Positions 17,109 through 22,894 of a stretch of 22,894 bases of DNA are shown here, piece by piece. Location of the stretch: contig BFEA01000262.1 of the NCBI GenBank assembly GCA_003427395.1, positions 549,984 to 572,877 of the forward strand, given 5' to 3'. Source of the DNA: Chara braunii. Its lineage: Eukaryota; Streptophyta; Charophyceae; Charales; Characeae. The stretch's first letter is position 1, and every line of letters begins with the position of its first letter. The position numbers were made by a program, and so were the translations under genes. The notes under the pieces are model-generated. The model worked only from the letters and a program-made list of their open reading frames with translations, made no database searches and was not told where the DNA came from.

Positions 17109-17960
17109 TGAAACGGTTTTCACCTCTCAGCAGTAGCAGATGCAGTACCCAGGGTTCGCTCCCTGGACCTCGCCTTCCCCATGTACAGTATCCGTGTAGG
17201 CCCCGAGAATTGAACCTGTGACCTGTGTATTCGTAGACAGTTGATAGGTCTGTCATAGGTCCGTAGGCAGCAGGAGTTCGATCTGTAGATCTATAGAGTA
17301 GAAGTCTTAGTGAGTTCCAGAAGCTTAGCTGTAGTCCTTCTAGAAGGTAGGCAAGTGGGCAAGTGGTCAAGTGGCGAGGCAAGTGGTGGACTAAACTGCA
17401 TTGCAATTGCAGTACGACGACGGTAGGATAGCAGTGAGTCCACAGTCAGTCAGCGGTAAGGTCCAGTCAATCCCAGTCCGGTCCAGCAAGTACCACGGGA
17501 GACTGTGAGCACCATGGGCCGATGGCAAAGGGCAGACCAATGAGTTTCCAAAGTATAAATCAAGAGGCAGCGCCCAGCCATTCATTCATTCCTGCGGGAG
17601 CCATGCGGAAGCGCTGCCACAGCGACTTGTGCAAGGAGGTCTGCAGTGAGCCCGGAGGACGCAGAGGGCGAGAGAGAAGGAGCTTAGGATAGCGATAGGT
17701 TAGAGGCAGCCATAGCTGCCATAGCTGTAGTTAGTGTGAAGGGTGTGTGCCTGTGTGAGTGTTCAGAGTACGCGTGTGGGATATCCAGGGTGATCCGGTG
17801 TGTGTGAACAGTGAGTTGTTTGGGCGCTGAGGCGCCATAGCCAGTTGAAAGTGAGCTATCTGGAAGCCATGTCTCTGAGTATTGAGTGGGCGAATCTCGC
17901 CAGTTTGCTGTGCTGCTGTTTACATGCAAGAAAAGTGTGAATGAGACGAGTCTGATTGCA
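17109..17960 (+). mobile_element. 3' LTR, 852 bp
   Basis: It begins TGAAACGG after the purine tract and ends TGATTGCA, the usual TG...CA form. The right end is fixed by the 15-bp match to the sequence just before the primer-binding site. Inside are CCAAT and TATAAAT boxes, GCCATAGC words (near 17709, 17718 and 17833) and a short hairpin CCAGGG-TTCGCT-CCCTGG near 17150. The left end is inferred from position, not from comparison with a second LTR. Confidence 0.7.
17537..17560 (+). promoter_or_regulatory. LTR core promoter: CCAAT and TATA boxes
   Basis: CCAAT at 17537-17541 is followed by AAGTATAAATCAAG with TATAAAT at 17554-17560. Transcription would start around 17585-17595, placing the U3/R border about 480 bases into the LTR. 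Confidence 0.65.
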
Positions 17961-18059
17961 CTACTCACCGAATGTGTAAAATGAGAGTGAATATTCTGCT
18001 AGAACTTGGGAAGATTGTGTCTTTTGTGCATGTGGCGAGTAGTGGAGGGAGGTCCTAAG
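17959..18059. mobile_element. Small inverted-repeat element, copy 1 (left end cut by the LTR)
   Basis: CACTACTCACCGAATG (from 17959) and the reverse complement of CATGTGGCGAGTAGTG (18029-18044) form a terminal inverted repeat of about 24 bp with 17 matches. The interior TGCTAGAACTTGGGAAG resembles CGCTAAAACATGGACG in the second copy (19334-19459). On the right the match to that copy continues through GAGGTCCT. On the left it stops at the LTR border, suggesting the retrotransposon inserted into this element. Confidence 0.6.
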
Positions 18060-18450
18060 TCTCGGGGGGTCGTTGGACGCCATGTTTTTCCAAATCAGGA
18101 AAGACCAGCTGCAATAGCATAACACCTTGTGTCCCCCTTCACCCTGCACACACCCCTCTCCATCAGGCTCAAGATCTCACGAAGTTTAGACCAATCACCA
18201 CCAAACCAAACATGCAGCACAGGTGCTTGCCTTAAACAATGTGTTCACACCAGAGTCCATATCTAAAGGACACAGTCGTACACAGTGTGCCATGATCCAA
18301 TCAATGCACATGGATTGGAACCGAGTAGTAGCGAGTACAAAGTGTAGAAGACAGAGCGTGCTCCAACCAAAAAGAAAGAACAAAAAAAAAACAAACTCAC
18401 CTCAGATAATAACGCACCCCCCCTTCCCCCAGAAGGACATAATACCTAGG
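18060..18450. other. Intronic sequence, nothing identified
   Basis: Unique sequence with short open frames only. A small inverted repeat CCAATC...GATTGG lies around 18298-18319. An A-rich run begins near 18370. Confidence 0.5.
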
Positions 18451-18925
18451 GAGATATCCCGGGCGCCTCTGTCCCGACATCACGCCGGTCTGGCAACCGG
18501 GTGACCGGCCGGGCATGAGCCCCGGGCAGCCCCAGCGCAAAAAAGAAAAAAAGAAAAAAGAAAAAAGGAACCTCCAAAAAAATCTGAAAAAAAATTATGT
18601 TGTGTAGAATTGCAATACAAACAACTTTTGGCTGAGGGTCACATCAGAATTCCTCACGGAACTGAAGATATATATATATAAAAAAAAAACACTAAGGCAC
18701 CCCCCTTTAAATCCCTTTAACCCCTTTAAATTTCATTTATACTCCCCTCCCCCCCCCCCCCCCTTGACAGCCATCTCTCAGAAGAAGAAAAGAGCCCGGA
18801 TTTGGGCTCCTCTCAGAGAGCGTGGAAAAACCTCACCGCCCATTTGTTTTTTTTTGTTTTTTGTCTTTTTTTTCCCCCATGCCGGGTATCCCGGGCGTCA
18901 CGCCCGGGTGACTGGCCGGTCATGA
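18451..18925. repeat. Repeated GC-rich hairpin motif in A/T-rich surroundings
   Basis: TATCCCGGGCG followed by CCGGGTGACCGGCCGGGCATGA occurs at about 18453-18517. A shorter form, TATCCCGGGCG then CGGGTGACTGGCCGGTCATGA, lies at 18888-18924. Long A and T runs separate them. The second contains the perfect hairpin CCCGGGCG-TCA-CGCCCGGG (18890-18908). Confidence 0.7.
18604..18641 (+). pseudogene. Possible 5.8S rRNA-derived fragment, copy 2
   Basis: GTAGAATTGCAATA followed by CTTTTGGCTGAGGG resembles two blocks of 5.8S rRNA with the part between deleted. It shares CAAACAAC(C/T)TTTGGCTGAGGGTCA with 8990-9014. Confidence 0.35.
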
Positions 18926-19333
18926 AAATATTCCTACCATAATACCACATAATTTCAATGTCCCTGTTTTGTCTCTTGAACTTTTTCTTCTCATGTTCTG
19001 AGAGAGGTTTGCCGTGCCGTGGGGTATTGACGCAGGAGAAGGGGTTCGCGAGGAGTTAAGAAGGAAAATAGGAGGCCTTTGGACATGGTCAGAGGCGGTG
19101 CCTTTGCTGAAGGATTACTACCGAACCTGCGGTGTGGGAATTTCAGCCTCGTGCACAGGTACTGTTGGTGTGTTCATAGGCAGCAGTTGGTGAGCGGTGC
19201 AGATTCTGCAGAATCATCGATTCAGCAGAGTGGATGGAGATGTTTGTCAGTTCTGTTGCCCTTTTTTGCTGAAGCTGTTCTTTTTCTCAGCCCTCCCCCA
19301 ATGCTTTTTTTTGTGCATGGAATGGAAAGATTA
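18926..19333. other. Intronic sequence, nothing identified
   Basis: A + strand frame (19079-19372) is open but has no domain and overlaps the inverted-repeat element, so I do not call a gene. Confidence 0.5.
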
Positions 19334-19459
19334 AGGGCATCACCGCACCACTCACTAAATGTGCAAAAATGACAACGAGTCTTCCGCTAAAACATGGACG
19401 TATACACCGCCATCATTTTTGTCTTTTTCTGCATTTGGTGAGTGGCGCAGTGAGGCCCT
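19334..19459. mobile_element. Small inverted-repeat element (MITE-like), copy 2
   Basis: The left end AGGGCATCACCGCACCACTC and the reverse complement of the right end, AGGGCCTCACTGCGCCACTC, match in 17 of 20 positions. The symmetry continues through AAATG and AAAAA. The element is 126 bp with no coding capacity. GATTA before and GATTC after may be a diverged target duplication. AGGGC/GCCCT ends resemble short non-autonomous hAT-type elements, but no transposase is present to confirm this. Confidence 0.7.
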
Positions 19460-19860
19460 GATTCAAAGACTACGTCATTGTCAATCCGATTTCAAATTTC
19501 AAATCGATTTGTTTTTCTTTTTTTTTTTCCTGTCACGATGGTGAAAGAAAGAAGCAGCGAAGAAACACAGAGCGCTTATTTCTTGCGTTAAGACTTAAAA
19601 GTTAAAACACCAGTACCTTTCCCATATATCGGCCGCGGGCCCCTCACCGCAACTTTCTGAGGCCCGAAATGCAACACGGGCCTGGCCCCGAAAGTTGCCC
19701 ATGTTAACCGCCGCGCACATTTGTTTTTCAAGTGGGAAAAGGTACTGGTGGTTTGACATCTGCAATGGTATTCACGACGTGGTTGTAAGTACACGTGCAT
19801 GTCTGATCAGTTGCAGGGTGGAGGACCCACTGGAGGCAAAATATATTTTTCAAATTTTAT
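19460..19860. other. Intronic sequence, nothing identified
   Basis: Unique sequence. ACCAGTACCTTTCCC at about 19609 and GGGAAAAGGTACTGGT at about 19735 form a weak long-range inverted repeat around a GC-rich centre. Confidence 0.45.
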
Positions 19861-19865
19861 ATACA

Positions 19866-20101
19866 TATTATTATTATTATTATTTTTTTTTTTTTGGGGG
19901 GGGGGGGGGTGTTAAAGAACTTGAAGTCTTGGAGTTAGATAACAGTGCACAACTTCAGAAAAGAGAAAGAAGAACAAAAAGAGGCAGAGGAAAAAAAGGG
20001 GGGAAAAAGGGGGAAGAAAAGGAGAAAAAGGAAAAGAAGAAAAAAAAGGGAAAAAGGGAAGAAGGGAAAAAGGGAAAGGAAAAATGGTTAAAAAAAGGGG
20101 C
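19866..20101. repeat. ATT/T/G runs followed by a polypurine tract
   Basis: TATTATTAT, a T-run and fourteen G (about 19896-19909) are followed by about 140 bases that are nearly all A and G (19960-20101). Lys/Glu/Gly-rich frames here are artefacts. Confidence 0.9.
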
Positions 20102-20184
20102 AAGGAACTACTGAAAACGTCTTTTTATTAAGTTTGTTTTGGTATCCAGGAGAATGAAGTTGTGCAATTTCTTAGGAAGAGTTT

Positions 20185-20660
20185 TCCTTGAAAAGGGTTT
20201 AGGAAGGGTTTAGAAAGGTGAAGCGCGTAGATTTGGGAAGAGTTCAGCAATGACTTGGGAAGGGCTTAGGAAGGGCTTTGGGAAGTGTTTAGGTTTTACG
20301 GTTGAGGGTTTAGGAAGGGTGTGGAAAGGGTCCAGAAAAAGAGTTAGGGAAGCGTTTAGGTTTAGGGTTTAGGAAGGGTTTAGGAAGGGCTTAGAAAGAG
20401 TTTAGGAAGGGTTTAGGAAGGGTTGGGGAAAGGTTGTGTGGAAGGGCGTTGGGAGGTTGCGGAAAGTCGTGGAAGGGTTTAGGCAGAGCTTAGGAAGAGA
20501 TATGGAAGGGTATAGGAAGGGCGATGGAAGGGCTTTCGAATGGCTTTGAAAGGGCTCAGGTTTAGAAAGGGGTAGGAAGTGTAATAGAAGGCCTTAGGGA
20601 GAGTTTAGGAAGGGCTTAGGAAGGGCTTAGGGTGGGGTTAGGAAGGGCTCTGGAAGGCGA
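20185..20660 (+). repeat. Degenerate GGGTTTAGGAA repeat, telomere-like
   Basis: Words such as AAGGGTTTAGGAAGGGTTTAG and AAGGGCTTAGGAAGGG recur roughly every 11-12 bases. The stretch TTTAGGTTTAGGGTTTAGG (about 20354-20372) contains the plant-type telomere repeat TTTAGGG. The array is too degenerate and internal to be a telomere. Confidence 0.75.
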
Positions 20661-21001
20661 TCTCTGGCTTCCGCAGAGGCTACGTGTCAGATGCAGATTT
20701 CCAGACTTAGGAAGGGGTTCTCTGGCTTCGGAAGAAGCAGATGTCAAAGTCAATGAAAGTGGTAAAAGTTCCGTACAAGTCATTGCCATGTCAGACACAG
20801 AAAATCTCTGACGCATTCTGACTTTATTATGTCGCTATATGCGGGAAGGTTCTAATGGCTAACTGATTTATTGAATTGAATTGATTGAATAGGAACAAAG
20901 GATAAGCCACGGGAAACCAACATATGTACGTCTGTATAGGATACTCAGAGACTACAGACTATACGTGAAGCGAGCTTCTTTTTTTTCTTTTTTTTAATTC
21001 C

Positions 21002-21078
21002 TGTCATCCTTGCTCAGGGGCCATGCTAATCTTCTCTGTATTGTTCCAAATTTTAACGGCTATGATGTCCCGAAGGAC
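21002..21078 (-). pseudogene. U6 snRNA retro-pseudogene, 3' truncated with A-rich tail
   Basis: On the minus strand it begins GTCCTTCGGGACATCATAG, the intact U6 5' stem-loop. It then reads AAAATTTGGAACAATACAGA, GAAGATTAGCATGGCCCC and TGAGCAAGGATGACA. The ACAGAGA box and AGC triad are intact. After GGATGACA it leaves U6 and enters AGGAATTAAAAAAAAGAAAA, like an added A-tail. The last 25 bases of U6, including the Sm-like binding tail, are absent. This is the best preserved of the three copies. Confidence 0.92.
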
Positions 21079-21097
21079 AGAGGCCAGCTTTCGACTC

Positions 21098-21131
21098 CTT
21101 TAAACTTTAAACTTTAAACATTAAACTTTAA
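21098..21131. repeat. (CTTTAAA)n heptamer repeat
   Basis: Four to five copies of CTTTAAA, one changed to CATTAAA, lie just upstream of the minus-strand U6 copy. Confidence 0.85.
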
Positions 21132-21135
21132 CGAT

Positions 21136-21319
21136 GTGACAGACATCAGCTGAGGGACACCTTATACAACTGAGATTTCATTCACCTGGTTCCATCATCT
21201 GGATTCGAACTTGGGTCTGTATTTCAACAATTCATTGGTGTGTACCAACTGAGCCGGGCCCGCCAGTAAGAGCCCATCTTTTTGGGGGGTGACAGACATC
21301 AGCCGAGGGACGCCCTATA
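21136..21319. repeat. 31-bp direct repeats bracketing the first SINE-like copy
   Basis: GTGACAGACATCAGCTGAGG with ACACCTTATA (21136-21166) and GTGACAGACATCAGCCGAGG with ACGCCCTATA (21289-21319) differ at three positions. They lie 153 bases apart on either side of the tRNA-like segment. Confidence 0.85.
21187..21264 (-). mobile_element. tRNA-derived SINE-like sequence, copy 1
   Basis: The minus strand reads CCCGGCTCAGTTGGTACACA (A-box-like, compare TRGCNNAGYNGG), then 25 bases later AGTTCGAATCCAG (B-box, GGTTCGANTCC). The anticodon arm does not fold canonically, so this is not a tRNA gene. The related copy at 22403-22479 extends beyond the tRNA part, which argues for a SINE. Confidence 0.7.
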
Positions 21320-21463
21320 TCCACCAACCTGCATGTCGTCTCGCTTTCCCTTGCTTGCTGTTCCCATGCCCCCTCTCCCTGTCCCTTCTCTCTTTCAGCT
21401 TGTCCGGCCCTCTCGCTCGCCACCATGGCCGGCAGACAGGATTATTGGAGGCCCTCTCTGCAG

Positions 21464-21580
21464 CAAAGGTCCACCTTGGGCTTGCTGAGAACAGCAGTGT
21501 GAAATCAGGTTCCTCTGGAACAAAGCTGAAAATTTACGGGGCCCCACATTTCGAGGTGCAAACCGGATGTGGAATGGAGG
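21464..21580 (+). CDS. Candidate exon 4 of the unidentified split gene
   Basis: The acceptor is CCCTCTCTGCAG and the donor is GGAGG|GTGAGT, close to the eukaryotic optimum. It enters in phase 1, matching the preferred exit of exon 3, and leaves in phase 1. It encodes about 39 residues including KVHLGLAENSSVKSGSSG, TKLKIYGAPHFEV and QTGCGME. An upstream acceptor (CTCTTTCAG at 21398) would also be open but enters in phase 2 and does not fit. The frame closes with a stop six bases into the intron, as expected if the donor is used. Family not recognised. Confidence 0.55.
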
Positions 21581-21592
21581 GTGAGTAATACT

Positions 21593-22015
21593 GCGTATAT
21601 TGCTGCAGGCCTCAAGGACTGCAGATGGATGGAGAGCAAGGACTCCCTAACTTGCCGGTGGACAGGCCCAGGCCAAAAAAATGACAAGTGAAAGGTCGGA
21701 CCAGACAAGGTCGAGTCTGGGAAATGTGCGGTCTGCGGATGGGCTGCGGGCGCTGTGTATATTACTGCAGACCTCAAGGACTGCAGATGGATGAAGGGTG
21801 AGCAGGCCCTAACGTGGCCGTGGACAGGCCCAGGCCAAAAAAATGATAAGTGAAAGGCTGGACCAGACAAGGTCAAGTCTGGGAAAAGTCCGGTCTGCGG
21901 ATGGACTTCGGGCTGGGGTAGGCCGTAAAATGGCTAGCTATGGAATGGCCAATGGCCAGGACAAAAGTGACAAGTGAAAGACTTGGCCAGAACAGTCTGA
22001 GTCTGGGCAAGGGCG
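21593..22015. repeat. 162-bp tandem repeat, 2 copies plus a degenerate third
   Basis: Copy one 21593-21754 and copy two from 21755 share CTCAAGGACTGCAGATGGAT, GTGGACAGGCCCAGGCC, GACCAGACAAGGTC and GGTCTGCGGATGG in register. A third partial copy (about 21950-22015) keeps AAGTGACAAGTGAAAGAC and GAGTCTGGGCAAG. It fills the intron between exons 4 and 5. Confidence 0.9.
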
Positions 22016-22195
22016 ACTTCATATGCAAAGATCGTAGCTGTGCCGCAGAGAATCCATCAGAAATCTCAGATCTGGCAAATGAGGGGCTGGCTGGATTTAC
22101 GCACGTTTTTTGACATTGTGGCTCTTTCAATATCTGAGAGGCGGAGCTTTTTTTTCTTTTTCTTTTTTTTCTTTTTGTAATTTCCTGATTTGCAG

Positions 22196-22365
22196 AGCTC
22201 ATGTGGAAGGCCAACAAGCTTGTGGGTGCAAGAGGCAGTATTCTGCGCAAGTATGGTGATGATCGGAAGCAGTGCAACTTGAGAATCCATGCTGAGCTGA
22301 GAGAGAAGATCAGACGCAACTTGGAAAGACATGCTGCAGGGAGAGCAGCCCAGCATGTTCTGCTG
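22196..22365 (+). CDS. Candidate exon 5 of the unidentified split gene
   Basis: The acceptor follows a T-rich tract and CCTGATTTGCAG; the donor is GCTG|GTGAGA. It enters in phase 1, completing a Glu codon begun in exon 4, and leaves in phase 0. It encodes about 56 residues: ELMWKANKLVGARGSILRKY, then DDRKQCNLRIHAELREKIRR and NLERHAAGRAAQHVLL. The second half is basic and amphipathic, probably helical. The reading frame must continue into an exon beyond the window or beyond 22365. Family not recognised. Confidence 0.6.
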
Positions 22366-22402
22366 GTGAGAAATGACGGTCAAGAACCTGGTGCGACCTT
22401 TT

Positions 22403-22479
22403 GTTCTGGTCATCTGTATCTGGACTCGAACTTGGGTCTGTATTTCAGCAGTCCGTGGGTGTACCAACTGTGGCTCGAC
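22403..22479 (-). mobile_element. tRNA-derived SINE-like sequence, copy 2
   Basis: The minus strand reads GTCGAGCCACAGTTGGTACA (A-box-like) and later AAGTTCGAGTCCAG (B-box-like), with GAAATACAGACCC between, as in copy 1. Outside the tRNA part both copies share TCATCTG and CCTGGT. It lies 38 bases after the exon 5 donor. Confidence 0.7.
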
Positions 22480-22596
22480 CTTAAGGCTAAAAAAACAAAA
22501 AATAAAAATAGATGAAGTCTAGGTTGTTTTTCCGGGTGCCCGAGCACCCAAATTGTGTCCGGGCTATATTGCACGCCCGGTCACTGCCGGGGCCGA

Positions 22597-22652
22597 AAAC
22601 TCGGCCGTCGGCCGAAGTGGCCGGGTTCGGCCACGGCCGACCAGCCGAGTTT
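22597..22652. repeat. Long GC-rich hairpin (23 bp paired)
   Basis: Arms AAACTCGGC/GCCGAGTTT (9 bp), GTCGGCC/GGCCGAC (7 bp) and GTGGCCG/CGGCCAC (7 bp) nest around the loop GGTT (22624-22627), with small bulges C/CA and GAA. Just upstream GGGTGC-CCGA-GCACCC (about 22534) is another small hairpin. Confidence 0.92.
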
Positions 22653-22701
22653 GGTGCAGCTATTTTTTTCCTATATTTTAGCGCACAAAAAAAAAAAAAA
22701 A

Positions 22702-22738
22702 ATGGGCGTGTAGGGTTTTTTTAACCCTACACGCCCAT
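22702..22738. repeat. Perfect 16-bp inverted repeat with T5 loop
   Basis: ATGGGCGTGTAGGGTT (22702-22717), TTTTT, then its exact reverse complement (22723-22738). It lies between an A-run and a T-rich tract, 49 bases after the GC-rich hairpin. Confidence 0.97.
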
Positions 22739-22836
22739 ATTTGTTTTGGGGGCATTGTTGTTTTCTATTGCGTAAAAAAAAATAAAAACAAAAAAAGAAA
22801 ATGAAAAAAAAGAAAAACGCTTCGAAACCCCGCGCA

Positions 22837-22838
<2 letters not shown>

Positions 22839-22894
<56 letters not shown>
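22839..22894. repeat. (TG)n microsatellite at window edge
   Basis: At least 27 TG units run to the last base and probably beyond it. Confidence 0.97.

Larger units (their letters stand above)
9880..17960 (+). mobile_element. Decayed Ty3/gypsy chromovirus LTR retrotransposon
   Basis: The order is primer-binding site, leader, gag, zinc knuckle, protease, RT, RNase H, integrase, GPY/F-like module, chromodomain-like tail, purine tract, 3' LTR. The protease-RT-RNase H-integrase order places it in Ty3/gypsy, and the C-terminal chromodomain-like segment points to the chromovirus branch. Its coding capacity is ruined by frame breaks near 12350, 12708, 13300, 13873, 15257, 16271 and 16850, and by stops at 12395, 12635 and 14169. 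It contains an assembly gap (10115-10320) and one ambiguous base (16086). The 5' LTR is not found. Confidence 0.9.
7863..21463 (+). other. Candidate 13.6-kb intron hosting the retrotransposon
   Basis: It starts GTAATT and ends GGCCCTCTCTGCAG. Joining 7862 to 21464 keeps frame (phase 1 to phase 1). It contains the decayed Ty3/gypsy element, two small inverted-repeat elements, two U6 pseudogenes and several tandem arrays. The retrotransposon lies in the same orientation as the split gene. Additional exons inside cannot be excluded. Confidence 0.4.

Noticed and set aside
17149-17215. tRNA gene in the LTR
   Set aside because: A T-arm-like hairpin and a word like TTGAACCTGTGACCT are present, but no A-box at tRNA spacing and no full cloverleaf can be drawn.
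17959-18044. CACTA-type transposon from its CACTA ends
   Set aside because: The 3-bp flanks (TTG and GAG) do not match, the second copy extends further out to AGGGC, and the left CA belongs to the LTR end.
19079-19372. 97-codon + strand open frame
   Set aside because: No domain, ordinary composition, and it overlaps the left end of the inverted-repeat element.

Overview
This is a nuclear eukaryotic window, most likely from a plant or streptophyte alga. The evidence is GT-AG exon and intron structure, long repeat-filled introns, U6 snRNA pseudogenes, and a chromovirus-type Ty3/gypsy retrotransposon whose primer-binding site resembles initiator Met tRNA. Dense TC/GA/CA microsatellites, one 206-base assembly gap and no compact operon-like coding fit a large repeat-rich genome. 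A charophyte such as Chara is my best guess, but the sequence alone does not prove it.

Layout: 1-2471 holds TC/GA/CA microsatellites, a diverged repeat module, short GC-rich tandem repeats and a GTT/GTC array. Five candidate exons on the + strand follow: 2472-2730, 4727-4922, 7689-7862, 21464-21580 and 22196-22365. Every join keeps the reading frame, so together they read as about 305 codons of one unidentified protein. The introns carry a polypyrimidine block, a 34-bp minisatellite, a G-rich block bounded by direct repeats, a 55-bp tandem repeat, and three U6-derived pseudogenes (4559-4610 minus, 9658-9751 plus, 21002-21078 minus).

The 13.6-kb third intron (7863-21463) contains a decayed Ty3/gypsy chromovirus, about 9880-17960. 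It has a primer-binding site, a long leader with an assembly gap, gag, protease, RT, RNase H, integrase with a GPY/F-like module, a chromodomain-like tail, a purine tract, and an 852-bp 3' LTR with CCAAT and TATA boxes. It is clearly dead. There are at least six frame breaks, three in-frame stops, a substituted RT catalytic Asp, a substituted RNase H catalytic Asp, and a 38-nt-type deletion in the integrase core. Upstream of the primer-binding site only the last 15 bp match the 3' LTR, so the 5' LTR is missing, replaced or mis-assembled. The 3' LTR abuts a small terminal-inverted-repeat element with a second, better preserved copy at 19334-19459.

The right end holds telomere-like TTTAGGG-related degenerate repeats, two tRNA-derived SINE-like copies, a 162-bp tandem repeat, two very strong hairpins and a terminal (TG)n. 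I see no new defence or biosynthetic system. The parts most worth a second look are the phase-consistent split gene, the short inverted-repeat element family, the cluster of U6 pseudogenes and the mismatched LTR ends.
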